From Megasphaera micronuciformis F0359 (GTDB lineage: Bacteria; Bacillota; Negativicutes; Veillonellales; Megasphaeraceae), in NCBI RefSeq assembly GCF_000165735.1, contig NZ_GL538208.1:358682-422681 (forward strand): 64,000 bases of DNA, read 5' to 3'. Shown in pieces: positions 16,186 to 26,406 of the stretch (position 1 is its first letter; every line of letters starts with the position of its first letter). The notes under the pieces were generated by a model that was not told the origin of the DNA, made no database searches, and saw only the letters and a list, made by a program, of their open reading frames with translations. Made by a program: the position numbers and the translations under genes.

Positions 16186-16258
16186 AGATGTATTCATATT
16201 GTGTGCACGGCCGAAGTATCGGCCTGCCTATACATTTTATTAATGAGGGGGAGTTTTC

Positions 16259-16747
16259 ATGAAAAAAGTATGGATGGCAGCTGTTTTAACGGCCGCACTT
16301 TCCGTAGGAACGGCAGCTTTTGCAGCGGATAACACGGATTTATCGACATTACCGCAAGTGTATGCGAAAGACAGTCTTTTTACGCTCGACAAAGAACACG
16401 TAGCCGGCGGTAACGGTACTTTGCACGGCAAGTTTGCCTTTGCCCGCACATCGGCCACACAAGAACAAGCTATTAAGGAAATCGGTCGTATGACCTTGAA
16501 CAAGGGAGAGTCAGTAGGGCTTCATATGCATGGCGTTAATGAAGATGCGTATATTATCTTGGACGGTGAAGGTATCTTTACGGACAGCAACGGTAAGGAG
16601 TATGTTGTTCGGTCCGGCGATATTACCATTGCCCGTCCGGGACAAAAACATGCGTTGCGCAATGAAAAGAAAAAGCCTTTGGTATTCCTCGATATTATCG
16701 CTCAAAACGATACATATGCGGCTAATCATCAACAGGATAAGAAATAA
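16259..16747 (+). CDS. Secreted cupin-domain protein
   Basis: A 162-residue protein with a classic signal peptide (MKKVWMAAVLTAALSVGTAAFA, cleavage after AFA). The mature part has a single cupin barrel: GLHMHGVNEDAYIILDGEG gives the first metal-binding motif and GDITIARPGQKHAL the second. Three His and a Glu are the probable metal ligands. The protein should act in the periplasm. Substrate unknown; small cupins may bind sugars or act as dioxygenases or isomerases. AT-rich spacers separate it from both neighbours. Confidence 0.8.
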   Translation: MKKVWMAAVLTAALSVGTAAFAADNTDLSTLPQVYAKDSLFTLDKEHVAGGNGTLHGKFAFARTSATQEQAIKEIGRMTLNKGESVGLHMHGVNEDAYIILDGEGIFTDSNGKEYVVRSGDITIARPGQKHALRNEKKKPLVFLDIIAQNDTYAANHQQDKK

Positions 16748-16829
16748 AACAGAGTATGGATAAAGCGGGAGGGGAGATGATATAATAAATTACACTACGT
16801 AATTATTTTTATCATATAAGGAGAAACGT

Positions 16830-17462
16830 ATGAATAAGAAAAAACTGATTTTCGGCGGGGTCATCCTTGTTCTCGTCTTGGTTGCAGCGTGGTATTTTAT
16901 GTACTTTACCAAGACGCCGGGGTATGCTTTGAACCAGGCTCGTGAAGCGTATACAAAGCATGATGTCGCAACCTTCAAAAAGTATGTGGATGTAGAATCT
17001 ATTGTCGGTAGCGGTTATGATGATTTTGTGGCCGTAGCTATGGAGTCGCCGGAGATTAAAGATAATCCTATGAACGGGTTGGCATCGGCTATGTTCCAAG
17101 GCATGAAGGGACAAATCGTACCGATCGTAAGCAGTGAAATTTACAGCAGTGTAGGGAAAAAGTTGGAAGGCGACTTGCCTTCGGCACAGGATAAAGCGGC
17201 TGCCGAAAAGGTAAGACAGGAATCGGGCATTGATGATTTGACATTTAAGGACATAGGGTCTGTAAAAGAAAACGGCGACAGTGCTGTCGTGCCTGTCACC
17301 TTTACGTCAGAGAGCCTCAACCAGGACTTTACCTTCGAGATCGCTATGGAAAAGAAGGCCGGCAATTGGAAGGCTGTTAAGGTCAACAACTTCAAAGACT
17401 TCCTTAAACTTGTAGAAAAGCAAAACGATAGTCAAAACAGTCAGGAACAGTCGGGAAAATAG
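16830..17462 (+). CDS. DUF2939-like membrane-anchored protein
   Basis: A 210-residue protein with one N-terminal membrane segment (about 6-26) and an extracytoplasmic domain. TPGYALNQAREAYTKHDVATFKKYVDVES is the start of a DUF2939-like domain, and the C-terminal part (SAVVPVTFTSESLNQDFTFEI, WKAVKVNNFKDFL) is a small beta fold. The tail is glutamine- and serine-rich. The role is not known. A strong terminator follows. Confidence 0.75.
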   Translation: MNKKKLIFGGVILVLVLVAAWYFMYFTKTPGYALNQAREAYTKHDVATFKKYVDVESIVGSGYDDFVAVAMESPEIKDNPMNGLASAMFQGMKGQIVPIVSSEIYSSVGKKLEGDLPSAQDKAAAEKVRQESGIDDLTFKDIGSVKENGDSAVVPVTFTSESLNQDFTFEIAMEKKAGNWKAVKVNNFKDFLKLVEKQNDSQNSQEQSGK

Positions 17463-17474
17463 ACAGGTTCCGGG

Positions 17475-17503
17475 AGGAGCTCTCGAAAGGGAGCTCCTTT
17501 TTT
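17475..17503 (+). terminator. Intrinsic terminator
   Basis: AGGAGCTC (17475-17482) pairs with GAGCTCCT (17491-17498), with a short loop and a run of T to 17503. Confidence 0.9.
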
Positions 17504-17679
17504 GCGGCAAAGGAATCTTGTCGGTCGAATGCACATGTTACAGGTAATAGAAAACATAGTTTTGCAGGAAACGGTTACAGATTTTTAAAAATAGGGTGAG
17601 ATATGGAGACCTGCATAACGACATATGATATAATTCGCATCATACACACTGTACTATATACACAGAAAGAGGTGCCGTA

Positions 17680-17883
17680 ATGGCTACATTGATGCAAAAA
17701 GATGTTTTGTTGGAAGGCGTGTTTCAGGCTTTAGGGTATGCGCATGGGGCTAATGCGGATGAAGCGACTATTAACGAACTGCAGGAATTGAAGCAAAAAC
17801 TATACGGCTCCAAGCCGGAAGATCTGGACTTTCAGGAAATAATATCTTATATAAAGGAAAATATTGAGAAATACAAGGGATAA
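17680..17883 (+). CDS. Small helical protein of unknown function
   Basis: A 67-residue, acidic, probably all-helical protein with AGAAAGAGG-like ribosome site upstream and its own promoter-like TATAAT near 17628. It contains a central heptad-like stretch (ATINELQELKQKLYG). I recognise no family. It stands alone between two terminators. Confidence 0.55.
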   Translation: MATLMQKDVLLEGVFQALGYAHGANADEATINELQELKQKLYGSKPEDLDFQEIISYIKENIEKYKG

Positions 17884-17946
17884 AAGAGACACAGTCCTTA
17901 TTACGGGTCAATCGTAGCGATACGGCCCGGAGTACGGGTAACATTA

Positions 17947-17978
17947 AAGCGGCTATAGCATTTTTGCTATAGCCGCTT
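17947..17978. terminator. Bidirectional terminator
   Basis: A 14-bp perfect stem (17947-17960 and 17965-17978) with a TTTT loop lies between the small plus-strand gene and the minus-strand oxidoreductase. Confidence 0.85.
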
Positions 17979-17989
17979 ATGTATTGATC

Positions 17990-19507
17990 TTATTTATGTT
18001 CGTAGTAGTATCTCGTCCACATGGTGATTTCCTGTAAGGACGGATGGGGCGTCATGGTTTCGCCGATGGTGTAAACGGACTGAGGTACGAGATCGCGGGT
18101 CAGGCCGCTTTCACGCAGTTTTTTGACTGTCGGTGAGGCGATTTCTTCGTGACGAATGACAAAAGGTTGGGGGCCGGCATTCATAAGGTTAATGAAGGGT
18201 TGGATGAGAATAGAGGCTTCATGTCCGATAATGTGAGCACCCAAGAGGTGTTTCGTTTTTTTGTCGATAACGAGTTTTACGAAACCGTCGTCGGGATTTC
18301 CTTGCTCAAAGCCGAGGGCATAGCCTTTGGCTGCCGTCGAGTAATGGTTGACGGCAATATCCACGTCGTATCCCGCTTTTTTTGCATTTGCTTCCGTAAG
18401 GCCTACTTGTGCCGCTTCAGGATAGGTGTAGGTTACTGCCGGGACGAGATCGTATCTGGCCCAACGCCAATCCTTCGGTTCGTGATTTTCAAAGAGGTTG
18501 TGGGAAATGATTTCCGCTTCGTAGTTGGCTTTGTGGCGGAAGGGAGCTAAGCCGTTAATATCGCCGAGAGCCCAAATTCCTTCGGCCGCTGTTTCAAGAA
18601 ATTCATTCGTTTCAATGTACCCTCGTTTGTCAAGCGTAACATCCGTATTTTCCAAGTGCAAAAGATCTGTCGTCGGTTTAACGCCCGGAGCGATAAGGAT
18701 TTCTTCAGCGGCAACGCTGCCTTCTTCACCTGTCGAGCGGTCTTTAAAACGGAGAACTTTGAGTCCGTCTTTTAGTTCGACGGAGACCGTGTCTTTATTT
18801 AATTCTACGTCTATACCGTAATTTTTAAATTGTGTGAGTAAGAAGGCCGAGACATCTTCGTCATCCTTAGGTAAGAGGCGAACGTTATGTTGAACAATAG
18901 TGACCTTTGTGCCCGCCGCATTGAAAACATGGCCGAACTCACAACCGATGGGGCCGCCGCCGACAATGATTAAACTCTTATACGGCTTTTGCGGATATTT
19001 ATTGCCGAAGAGACTTTCCGAGGTAACATACCCGGCTTCTTCCAAGCCCGGAAGGACAGGAATATTTGTTTTTGCCCCCGTACCGAGGATGATTTTATCA
19101 CCCGAAATATCAGCTTGCGAACCGTCATTCAGATTGATGTGCAGGTCTTTTTTATCTGTAAAAGAAGCCGTACCTTCGTAAATATCGATATTTTCCATAG
19201 ACGCGTAGTAGTCTCTGGTTCCTTGAGAGGCGGGATTTAAAAAGCCCCAAAGGCGGTCGGAAACGGTTTGCCAATTAATAGAGGCCGGACCGGATACGAC
19301 GCCTAGGCGTTCCGCTTCCTTTATTTCACGGACGTAGTTGGCGGCCGTTACCAGAATTTTGGTGGGAATACAGCCGCGGTTGAGGCAGGTGCCCCCGAAC
19401 TTCCCCTTTTCTACAATGGCTATATGAAGGCCCTGACGAACTGCGGCATCCACAACGATGTTGGCAGCGCCCGTGCCTATAACAACTAAATCATAGTGTT
19501 TGTGCAT
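17990..19507 (-). CDS. Pyridine nucleotide-disulfide oxidoreductase (dihydrolipoamide dehydrogenase/mycothione reductase-like)
   Basis: A 505-residue flavoprotein. VVIGTGAANIVVDAA binds FAD, GTCLNRGCIPTK (about 39-50) carries the redox disulfide, IIVGGGPIGCEFGHVF binds NAD(P)H and WALGDINGLAPF is the second FAD motif. The C-terminal dimerisation domain keeps the TPHPS motif, where most relatives have HPT. No lipoate enzyme or thiol-biosynthesis gene is nearby, so the substrate disulfide is not identified. It is the only minus-strand gene in this part of the window. Confidence 0.85.
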   Translation of the reverse strand: MHKHYDLVVIGTGAANIVVDAAVRQGLHIAIVEKGKFGGTCLNRGCIPTKILVTAANYVREIKEAERLGVVSGPASINWQTVSDRLWGFLNPASQGTRDYYASMENIDIYEGTASFTDKKDLHINLNDGSQADISGDKIILGTGAKTNIPVLPGLEEAGYVTSESLFGNKYPQKPYKSLIIVGGGPIGCEFGHVFNAAGTKVTIVQHNVRLLPKDDEDVSAFLLTQFKNYGIDVELNKDTVSVELKDGLKVLRFKDRSTGEEGSVAAEEILIAPGVKPTTDLLHLENTDVTLDKRGYIETNEFLETAAEGIWALGDINGLAPFRHKANYEAEIISHNLFENHEPKDWRWARYDLVPAVTYTYPEAAQVGLTEANAKKAGYDVDIAVNHYSTAAKGYALGFEQGNPDDGFVKLVIDKKTKHLLGAHIIGHEASILIQPFINLMNAGPQPFVIRHEEIASPTVKKLRESGLTRDLVPQSVYTIGETMTPHPSLQEITMWTRYYYEHK

Positions 19508-19610
19508 GATGAAACATCCTTTCTATACAAATGAAGTACAGTTTATAATCATTATAGCCGAAGTGGCGATTTTTGCAAGGACAAAAGGTTAAAGTCCGGC
19601 GTGCCGTTTC

Positions 19611-19639
19611 TTGTCAACCCTTATAATCTGTGATATGAT
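19611..19639 (+). promoter_or_regulatory. Promoter of the tig-clpP-clpX cluster
   Basis: TTGTCA (19611-19616) and TATGAT (19634-19639) are separated by exactly 17 bp and lie about 70 bp before the trigger factor start. Confidence 0.7.
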
Positions 19640-19708
19640 GATAAACGTATTAAAATGATTTCGATAAATCAATATAGGCATAAGAACCATGAGGAGGAAC
19701 TGTTCAGA

Positions 19709-21160
19709 ATGAAAGTAACCGTTAATGAAGTAGACCAACATAAAGTAACCTTGCATATCGAAGTATCTGCTGAAGATGCTGCCAAGGGTGCTGCTGCGGC
19801 TGTAAAGAATCTTGCAAACCGTGTCAATATTCCCGGCTTCCGTAAAGGGAAGGCACCGCGCATGGTGTTGGAAAGCTTCTTAGGTAAAGATGCCGTAAAA
19901 GAAGAAATTTTTGAAGTTGTTGCATCGAAGGCGTACAACGATGCTCTTCAGGAACAAGGAATTACGCCCGTAACGGATCCGGATATTAACCGCATTTGCG
20001 ATGAAAAGGGCAAAGACTTCGTCTTTGAAGCTACGCTCACGAAGAAACCGGAAGTTAAATTGGGTGAATATAAAGGCATTAAGGCTGCTAAGGAAGCCGT
20101 TGAAGTAACGGATGAAGACGTTGCCAAAGAATTGGTAAACTTGCAGAAAACACATGCAAAAATGGCTCCCGCTCCGGAAGGTGCCAAGGTTGAAGACGGT
20201 GACTATGCCGTTATCGACTTTAAAGGAACCATTGACGGCGTTGCCTTTGAAGGCGGTGAAGGTAAGGCATATCCTTTGCAAATCGGTTCGGGCAGCTTTA
20301 TTCCCGGCTTTGAAGAACAGCTCATCGGTTTGAAAGCCGGTGACAGCAAGGATGTAAAAGTTCCTTTCCCGGAAGATTACTTCCAGAAGGATCTGGCAGG
20401 TAAGGAAGCCGTGTTTGCCGTAACCGTTCAGGATATTAAACGCAGCGAATTGCCGCCCGTCGATGCCGATTTTGCGGAACTTGTAGGCAAATTCAAGACT
20501 GTTGACGAATTGAAGGCCGACGTTCGCGGACGCCTTGAAAAGAGTGCTAAGTTTAAAGCTACGGAAGCCTTTAACAACGAAGTTTTGAAGAAAGCTATTG
20601 ACAATGCATCCGTCGATATTCCCGAAGTGATGGTCGAACAGAAAGTCGATCAGATGGTTGAAGAGTTCGAACTGAAATTACAGGCTCAGAACATGCACCT
20701 TCACGACTATTTGGAATATACGAAGCAGGATGAAAAAGATTTCCGTGCTCAGTATCTGGATGCGGCCAAGGAAAACGTCAAGATGGACCTCGTTCTCGAA
20801 GCCATTGCCAATGCTGAACATATTGAAGTCAAAGAATTGGATCTTCAGGCGGAAATCATTACGATGGCTCGCAACTTCGGTGCCGATCCGCAGGAAGTCT
20901 ATAAGATTATTATGAAAGAACGACGCATTCCGATGCTCGTACAGTCCGTGGGCCGCAAGAAGGCTGCCGGCTTCATCCTTTCCAATGCCGTAGATACGAA
21001 CGCTAAGGAGGAAAAGGCTGAAGAAGAAAAAGCCGAAAAGAAACCGGCCAAGAAGACGGCTACGAAAGCCGCTGCCAAAGATGAAGAGGCAGAAGCAAAG
21101 CCGGATAAAAAAACGACTAAACGGACTACTAAGAAGAAAGAAGATGCACCGGAAGCGTAA
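19709..21160 (+). CDS. tig: Trigger factor, ribosome-associated chaperone and peptidyl-prolyl isomerase
   Basis: About 483 residues. The N-terminal ribosome-binding domain has the signature GFRKGKAPR. The central FKBP-type isomerase domain contains [20 protein letters not shown], and the C-terminal chaperone arms follow. It binds nascent chains at the ribosome exit. The ATG at 19709 has GAGGAGG at 19691-19697, so the ATG at 19655 is too early. After the normal end (about residue 430) there is an extra tail of about 50 residues made of Lys, Ala, Glu and Thr ([16 protein letters not shown]), histone H1-like, which is longer than in most relatives. Confidence 0.95.
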   Translation: MKVTVNEVDQHKVTLHIEVSAEDAAKGAAAAVKNLANRVNIPGFRKGKAPRMVLESFLGKDAVKEEIFEVVASKAYNDALQEQGITPVTDPDINRICDEKGKDFVFEATLTKKPEVKLGEYKGIKAAKEAVEVTDEDVAKELVNLQKTHAKMAPAPEGAKVEDGDYAVIDFKGTIDGVAFEGGEGKAYPLQIGSGSFIPGFEEQLIGLKAGDSKDVKVPFPEDYFQKDLAGKEAVFAVTVQDIKRSELPPVDADFAELVGKFKTVDELKADVRGRLEKSAKFKATEAFNNEVLKKAIDNASVDIPEVMVEQKVDQMVEEFELKLQAQNMHLHDYLEYTKQDEKDFRAQYLDAAKENVKMDLVLEAIANAEHIEVKELDLQAEIITMARNFGADPQEVYKIIMKERRIPMLVQSVGRKKAAGFILSNAVDTNAKEEKAEEEKAEKKPAKKTATKAAAKDEEAEAKPDKKTTKRTTKKKEDAPEA

Positions 21161-21180
21161 GAACCGAGAGGAGCCTTACG

Positions 21181-21789
21181 ATGAAAATGCAATATGTACC
21201 GATTGTCGTAGAACAGTCGTCTCAAGGTGAACGCAGTTACGATATTTATTCGCGTTTATTAAAGGATCGCATTATCTTTTTAACGGGAGCTATTGACGAT
21301 ACGGTCGCCAACAGTGTGATTGCTCAGCTTCTGTTTTTGGAAGCCGATAATCCCGATAAGGACATTCATTTATACATTAACAGCCCCGGCGGTGTCGTAA
21401 CCGCCGGTATGGCTATTTATGATACCATGCGTTATATTAAGCCCGATGTTTCCACTATTTGCGTAGGTTCGGCAGCTTCCATGGCTTCCGTTCTTCTGAC
21501 GGCGGGAACGAAGGGAAAACGTTTTGCATTACCTCATTCGCAGGTCATGATTCATCAACCCTTGGGCGGAGTTCAGGGTCAGGCGTCGGATATTGAAATC
21601 CACGCTCGCGAAATCCTGCGTATGCGCAAAGAATTAAACGGCATTTTGGCAACTCATACAGGTCAGCCTGTGGACGTTATCGAAAAGGATACGGAACGGG
21701 ATAACTTCATGACTGCCGAAGAAGCCAAAGCATACGGCCTTGTCGATGAAATCCTTATCAGACCGGGTGATGCGGCCGTAAAAGGCTAA
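21181..21789 (+). CDS. clpP: ATP-dependent Clp protease proteolytic subunit
   Basis: A 202-residue serine protease with the triad Ser100 (AASMA), His125 (VMIHQP) and Asp174 (ERDNF). It forms the double-ring chamber that degrades proteins fed by ClpX or other Clp ATPases. It lies 20 bp after tig and 23 bp before clpX, with a good GAGAGGAG site, in the usual bacterial order. Confidence 0.97.
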   Translation: MKMQYVPIVVEQSSQGERSYDIYSRLLKDRIIFLTGAIDDTVANSVIAQLLFLEADNPDKDIHLYINSPGGVVTAGMAIYDTMRYIKPDVSTICVGSAASMASVLLTAGTKGKRFALPHSQVMIHQPLGGVQGQASDIEIHAREILRMRKELNGILATHTGQPVDVIEKDTERDNFMTAEEAKAYGLVDEILIRPGDAAVKG

Positions 21790-21812
21790 AATCCGGAAGG
21801 GGGTAAGGAAAG

Positions 21813-23066
21813 TTGCCGAAAGACACTCATAAAGATGAACCGCGTTGCAGTTTTTGCGGACGTACGCAAGACGACGTAAAGAAACTGATCGCCGGTCCGG
21901 GAGTCTATATTTGCGACGAATGTATTAATGTAGCACAGACGATTCTGGACGACGAACTGGAAGAAGAGGAAGAAGCACCGGCCTTTGAAATGAAGGAATT
22001 GCCTACCCCTCATGAAATCAAGAAAAACCTGGACGATTATGTTATCGGTCAGGAAGCGGCTAAGAAAACTTTGTCTGTAGCCGTATACAATCATTACAAA
22101 CGCTTGCAGTCCAACAGCAACAAGGACAAGGACGATGTGGAGTTACAGAAATCAAACATTGTCATGGTCGGTCCTACGGGTAGCGGTAAGACCTTGTTGG
22201 CACAAACGTTGGCCAAGTTTCTGGACGTTCCCTTTGCTATTGCCGATGCGACGAGTCTGACTGAAGCCGGCTATGTAGGGGAAGATGTGGAAAACTGCCT
22301 GCTCAAATTGATTCAGGCGGCGGACTTTGATATTGCCAAGGCTGAAAGAGGCATTATCTATATCGATGAAATCGATAAGATTGCCAGAAAGTCTGAAAAT
22401 CCGTCGATTACACGTGATGTTTCCGGAGAAGGCGTTCAACAGGCTTTGTTGAAAATCCTCGAAGGTACGGAAGCCAATGTACCTCCCCAAGGAGGTCGTA
22501 AGCATCCTCATCAGGAAATGTTGCAAATCGATACAACGAATATTCTCTTTATTTGCGGCGGTGCCTTTGACGGCATCGATAAGACTATTCGCAGTCGCCG
22601 TACGGAGAAAAACATGGGCTTCGGCGCCGATATTCATAAGAAAAATGAAGAATCGGTAGAAGAACTGTTGAAAGAAATCATTCCTACGGACTTGCAGAAG
22701 TTCGGTCTCATTCCCGAATTGATCGGTCGACTTCCCGTGCTGGTTACGTTAAATCCCTTAGATGAAGAAGCGATGATACATATTTTGACGGAGCCTAAAA
22801 ATGCTCTTGTTAAGCAGTATCAGAAGATGCTCGGCATGGATGACGTAAAACTTACGTTTACGGATGATGCTCTAAAAGCCATTGCCGAAGAAGCGCTGCG
22901 TCGTAAGACGGGTGCTCGTGGTCTTCGCTCCATTATTGAACGGATTATGCTGGATGTCATGTTTGATGCACCTTCGCGTAAGGATGTGGAAGAGTGTATT
23001 GTCACTAAAGAAAGTGTTGTTGACGGCAAGGCTCCTCAGCTAAAATTGAGATCATCGGATTCGTAG
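21813..23066 (+). CDS. clpX: ClpX, ATPase subunit of the ClpXP protease
   Basis: A 417-residue AAA+ unfoldase. The zinc-binding domain has Cys12, Cys15, Cys34 and Cys37. Walker A GPTGSGKT is at 120-127, and the pore and IGF-type loops that engage ClpP follow ([11 protein letters not shown] region). It starts at TTG 21813 after a GAAGGGGGTAAGG site. It selects and unfolds substrates for ClpP. A hairpin terminator separates it from lon. Confidence 0.97.
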   Translation: MPKDTHKDEPRCSFCGRTQDDVKKLIAGPGVYICDECINVAQTILDDELEEEEEAPAFEMKELPTPHEIKKNLDDYVIGQEAAKKTLSVAVYNHYKRLQSNSNKDKDDVELQKSNIVMVGPTGSGKTLLAQTLAKFLDVPFAIADATSLTEAGYVGEDVENCLLKLIQAADFDIAKAERGIIYIDEIDKIARKSENPSITRDVSGEGVQQALLKILEGTEANVPPQGGRKHPHQEMLQIDTTNILFICGGAFDGIDKTIRSRRTEKNMGFGADIHKKNEESVEELLKEIIPTDLQKFGLIPELIGRLPVLVTLNPLDEEAMIHILTEPKNALVKQYQKMLGMDDVKLTFTDDALKAIAEEALRRKTGARGLRSIIERIMLDVMFDAPSRKDVEECIVTKESVVDGKAPQLKLRSSDS

Positions 23067-23070
23067 TTAC

Positions 23071-23108
23071 AGAACTCATTTTCTGCCAAGGAAATGAGTT
23101 CTCTTTTT
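23071..23108 (+). terminator. Terminator between clpX and lon
   Basis: AGAACTCATTT (23071-23081) pairs perfectly with AAATGAGTTCT (23092-23102), followed by C and five T. lon therefore probably has its own promoter or depends on read-through. Confidence 0.9.
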
Positions 23109-23142
23109 CTAACGAGCTCTTGCGGAAAAGAAGGTGAAACAA

Positions 23143-25455
23143 ATGGAAGAAAGCAATATAATATCCGTACCCCTCGTCACGCTTCGAGGGATTGTCGTAT
23201 TTCCTAAATTGGTGAGTCATATTGATATCGGTCGGGAACGTTCTATGGAAGCCGTTGAAAAGGCCATGGATACCAATCGTCTTCTGATGGTGGCCACACA
23301 AATAGACGAAAGTGAAGAAAATCCCGGCATAGACGGCATTTATCACATCGGTACTTTGGTCAAAATTCAGCAGATGCTTCGCATGCCCGGCGGCGGTATT
23401 CGTATTCTTGTAGACGGATTGTATCGTGCCGTCATTAACGGCTTTTCGGAACGGGCCGCATACCTGGAAGTAGCTGTTGAAGAAATTCCCGAATTCATGG
23501 GCGATCCTATGGAGGAGGAAGCGTTGCGGCGCGTCATGTACAAGCGCTTTGAAGAATGGCTGAAACGCGTTAAAGACGGTGAAGAAATTACGGAACGCCT
23601 GCAGTCCGTTGACGGTCCGGGTGTCTTGGCCGACTTTATAGTTTCCAAACTGCCTGTGCAACTTCAAGTTCAACAGCAACTCTTGGAAACGTCCAATGTA
23701 AGTGAAAGACTTAGACGTGTAACGGGACTTCTCGATATTGAAACGGATATTGCCCGCTTGGAAGCGGAAATCTCCAAGGAAGTTCGTACCCAAATCGATA
23801 AACAACAGCGGGAATATTATTTGCGCGAAAAAATTCGCGTCATTCACGGTGAATTGGGTGATAAGGTAGATAAAGACGCGGAAGTTAATGAGTTACGCGA
23901 GACGATTAAGAAGGCGGCCTTGCCCGAGTATGTGGAAAAGGCGTTGCTAAAGGAAACGGATCGCCTTGATCAGATGCCGCCCATGATGGCTGAGTCGGCT
24001 ATTGTCCGTACGTATATAGATTGGGTCCTGGCCTTGCCGTGGACGAAAGAATCGGAAGATAATCGGGATCTGAAAAATGCGCAGACCGTATTGGAACATG
24101 ATCACTACGGGTTGGAAAAGGTGAAGGAACGGATTATTGAATATTTGGCCGTACGGCAGTTAACCGACTCGGCTAAGGGTCCTATCTTATGCCTTGTAGG
24201 TCCGCCCGGCACGGGTAAAACAAGTATTGCCCGCTCTATCGCCTCGGCTATGGGTCGTAAGTATGTGCGTGTTTCCTTGGGCGGCGTAAAGGATGAAGCG
24301 GAAATTCGCGGTCATCGTCGAACTTATATCGGGGCTTTGCCCGGCCGAATTATAACGGGTATGAAGCAGGCGGGTACGAAAAATCCGGTTTTTCTTCTTG
24401 ATGAAGTGGATAAGCTGGCATCGGATTTGCGCGGTGATCCGTCGGCAGCTTTACTGGAAGTATTGGACCCGGAACAAAATGATACGTTTACGGATCATTT
24501 CATCGATTTGCCTTATGACTTGTCGAAGGTTTTCTGGATCATGACGGCCAATGTGGCGGGAAATATTCCCCGCCCCTTGTTGGATCGTATGGAAATTATC
24601 GACTTTTCCAGTTATACGGAAGATGAAAAGGTACAAATTGCCAAGAAGTATTTAGTACCCAAGCAATTGAAAGAAACGGGGTTAAAAGGAAAAGGGATTA
24701 AGTTCTCTGACAGCGTATTACGGCGTATTATTCGCGATTATACGAGAGAATCCGGTGTAAGAACCTTGGAAAAGACTATCGGAGCCGTTTGCCGCAAATT
24801 GGCCAAAGCCGTTTTGCTGGAAGAACATGCCGACTTATCTGTTACCGTTAAGCGCTTACCCGATTTCTTGGGACCTGTCAAGTTCCTGACTCCTGAAAGA
24901 AAGCAGAAGAACGCTGTCGGCTTGGTCACGGGTTTGGCATGGACGCAAGTGGGAGGAGAGGTCTTGGAAACGGAAGTGGCTACCGTTCCCGGAAAGGGCT
25001 CCCTTATTTTGACAGGCCGGTTGGGTGATGTCATGAAGGAATCGGCTACGGCCGCTGTTACCTATGTGCGCCGTCGTGCCGAATCGTTGGATCTTCCCGT
25101 CGACTTCAATCAGAAGACGGACATACACATTCATTTGCCTGAAGGCGCTATTCCCAAAGACGGACCTTCGGCAGGCATTACCATGGCTACGGCCATTGCG
25201 TCGGCACTGACGGGACAACCTGTGCGCCATGATGTAGCTATGACGGGAGAAATTACGTTGCGCGGCAATGTTCTTCCCGTAGGCGGCATTAAGGAAAAGG
25301 TCATTGCTGCACACCGGGCAGGAATCAAAAAAATTCTGCTACCTGAAGCCAATAAAAGAGATATGTCCGATGTACCGCAGACTGTCAAAGACGATGTGAA
25401 ATTCGTTTTCGTAAACCACATGGATCAAGTACTGGAACAGGCGTTGGTGAAATAA
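23143..25455 (+). CDS. lon: Lon ATP-dependent protease
   Basis: About 770 residues in the usual order: N-terminal substrate domain, AAA+ module with Walker A GPPGTGKT, and the C-terminal protease domain with the Ser676 (PKDGPSAG)/Lys719 (GGIKEK) dyad. It removes misfolded and regulatory proteins in the cytoplasm. The ATG at 23143 is chosen over GTG 23134 because the latter overlaps the AAGAAGG ribosome site. Its stop overlaps the engB start. Confidence 0.97.
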   Translation: MEESNIISVPLVTLRGIVVFPKLVSHIDIGRERSMEAVEKAMDTNRLLMVATQIDESEENPGIDGIYHIGTLVKIQQMLRMPGGGIRILVDGLYRAVINGFSERAAYLEVAVEEIPEFMGDPMEEEALRRVMYKRFEEWLKRVKDGEEITERLQSVDGPGVLADFIVSKLPVQLQVQQQLLETSNVSERLRRVTGLLDIETDIARLEAEISKEVRTQIDKQQREYYLREKIRVIHGELGDKVDKDAEVNELRETIKKAALPEYVEKALLKETDRLDQMPPMMAESAIVRTYIDWVLALPWTKESEDNRDLKNAQTVLEHDHYGLEKVKERIIEYLAVRQLTDSAKGPILCLVGPPGTGKTSIARSIASAMGRKYVRVSLGGVKDEAEIRGHRRTYIGALPGRIITGMKQAGTKNPVFLLDEVDKLASDLRGDPSAALLEVLDPEQNDTFTDHFIDLPYDLSKVFWIMTANVAGNIPRPLLDRMEIIDFSSYTEDEKVQIAKKYLVPKQLKETGLKGKGIKFSDSVLRRIIRDYTRESGVRTLEKTIGAVCRKLAKAVLLEEHADLSVTVKRLPDFLGPVKFLTPERKQKNAVGLVTGLAWTQVGGEVLETEVATVPGKGSLILTGRLGDVMKESATAAVTYVRRRAESLDLPVDFNQKTDIHIHLPEGAIPKDGPSAGITMATAIASALTGQPVRHDVAMTGEITLRGNVLPVGGIKEKVIAAHRAGIKKILLPEANKRDMSDVPQTVKDDVKFVFVNHMDQVLEQALVK

Positions 25456-26111
25456 TGGAACGCAGAGATATAGCTTTGATTAATCCCAAGTATTTAACAT
25501 CTGCCGTTGAAGCCAAGCAATATCCTTGCGAGGAACGGCCGGAAATTGCCTTTTTAGGCCGTTCCAATGTAGGGAAATCCAGTCTCATCAATTCCTTATG
25601 CAATCAGCGCGGCTTGGCTAAGGTCAGCGGAGCACCGGGGAAGACACGGACTATAAACTTCTTTACGGGAGAACTTCGTGAACGCGTTGATGGCGAGTCG
25701 ACACGACACCCCGTATACCTTGTCGACTTACCCGGTTACGGCTTTGCCAAGACGGGCGGTAAGAATCGGGATTTGTGGAGTCGTTTTATCGGTGACTATA
25801 TTCAGTCGTCAAAAAGATTGGTTCTGTTATGCCTCTTAGTGGATTTGCGTCATCCCGGGCTGTATTTGGACGGAGAAGCCTATGCATGGCTTCGTAACAA
25901 TGACATTCCCTTACAGATTGTCTGCACTAAGTCGGATAAGCTGAATCAATCGGAAAAGCAAAAAAATTTAAACGAGATTAATCGTTTATTTCCTACGGAA
26001 TATGCAGCTCTTGCTTACTCGTCTTTAAAGGGGCAAGGTAAGAATCGACTCATAGAAAGATTCTATGACGTAGTCCGTGGGCGCTTCGTTGACTATGAGC
26101 ATACGGTATGA
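25455..26111 (+). CDS. engB: Ribosome-assembly GTPase EngB (YihA/YsxC)
   Basis: A 218-residue TRAFAC-class GTPase. The G1 motif is GRSNVGKSS, followed by the G2 region GKTRTINFF, G3 DLPGYG and G4 TKSD. It is needed for assembly of the large ribosomal subunit. The lon-engB order is common in Firmicutes, and the one-base stop/start overlap shows coupling. The promoter of the cobalamin locus overlaps its last codons. Confidence 0.95.
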   Translation: MERRDIALINPKYLTSAVEAKQYPCEERPEIAFLGRSNVGKSSLINSLCNQRGLAKVSGAPGKTRTINFFTGELRERVDGESTRHPVYLVDLPGYGFAKTGGKNRDLWSRFIGDYIQSSKRLVLLCLLVDLRHPGLYLDGEAYAWLRNNDIPLQIVCTKSDKLNQSEKQKNLNEINRLFPTEYAALAYSSLKGQGKNRLIERFYDVVRGRFVDYEHTV

Positions 26112-26117
26112 TATATT
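26089..26117 (+). promoter_or_regulatory. Promoter of the cobalamin locus, inside the engB end
   Basis: TTGACT (26089-26094) and TATATT (26112-26117) are separated by 17 bp. Transcription would start near 26124, just before the riboswitch. Confidence 0.65.
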
Positions 26118-26138
26118 CATAACGTAATCTAAAAAAGA

Positions 26139-26330
26139 ATAAGGTACAGTCAGGTGTCTAACGACCTAACAGAGAAGTCCGGTGCAATACCGGCGCGGTC
26201 CCGCCGCTGTAAGGAAGAGGGAGATTGCAAGATGTCACTGCATGGAAATGCGGGAAGGCGCAATCGACCGATGATGCCGAGCCAGAAGAACTGCCTGACG
26301 AAGAGTCACCGGTATGACCTGCGAGCGATG
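26139..26330 (+). promoter_or_regulatory. Cobalamin riboswitch
   Basis: The conserved core is readable: AAGTCCGGTGCAATACCGG with CGCGGTCCCGCCGCTGTAA (about 26174-26211), then CACTGCATGG, GGGAAGGCGC, and a B12-box segment GCCAGAAGAACTGCCTG (26281-26297). It binds adenosyl- or related cobalamins and normally turns the downstream genes off when B12 is plentiful. The linked terminator at 26358-26388 gives the off state. The first gene is the TonB-dependent receptor. Confidence 0.95.
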
Positions 26331-26357
26331 GGTAGGAGATTTATGCAAAACAGCAGA

Positions 26358-26388
26358 GGCTGCAAGGTGATATCTTGCGGCCTTTTTT
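26358..26388 (+). terminator. Riboswitch-controlled terminator
   Basis: GGCTGCAAG (26358-26366) pairs with CTTGCGGCC (26374-26382) with one wobble, then six T. It lies between the riboswitch and the ribosome-binding site of the TonB receptor gene. Confidence 0.85.
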
Positions 26389-26406
26389 GTATTTGGAGGA
26401 ATCGAT

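Noticed and set aside
19655-19708. Earlier trigger factor start
   Set aside because: No ribosome site; the following ATG at 19709 has GAGGAGG and matches the family N-terminus.
23005-23847. 280-codon minus-strand ORF
   Set aside because: Antisense to lon, no ribosome site, no recognisable domain.
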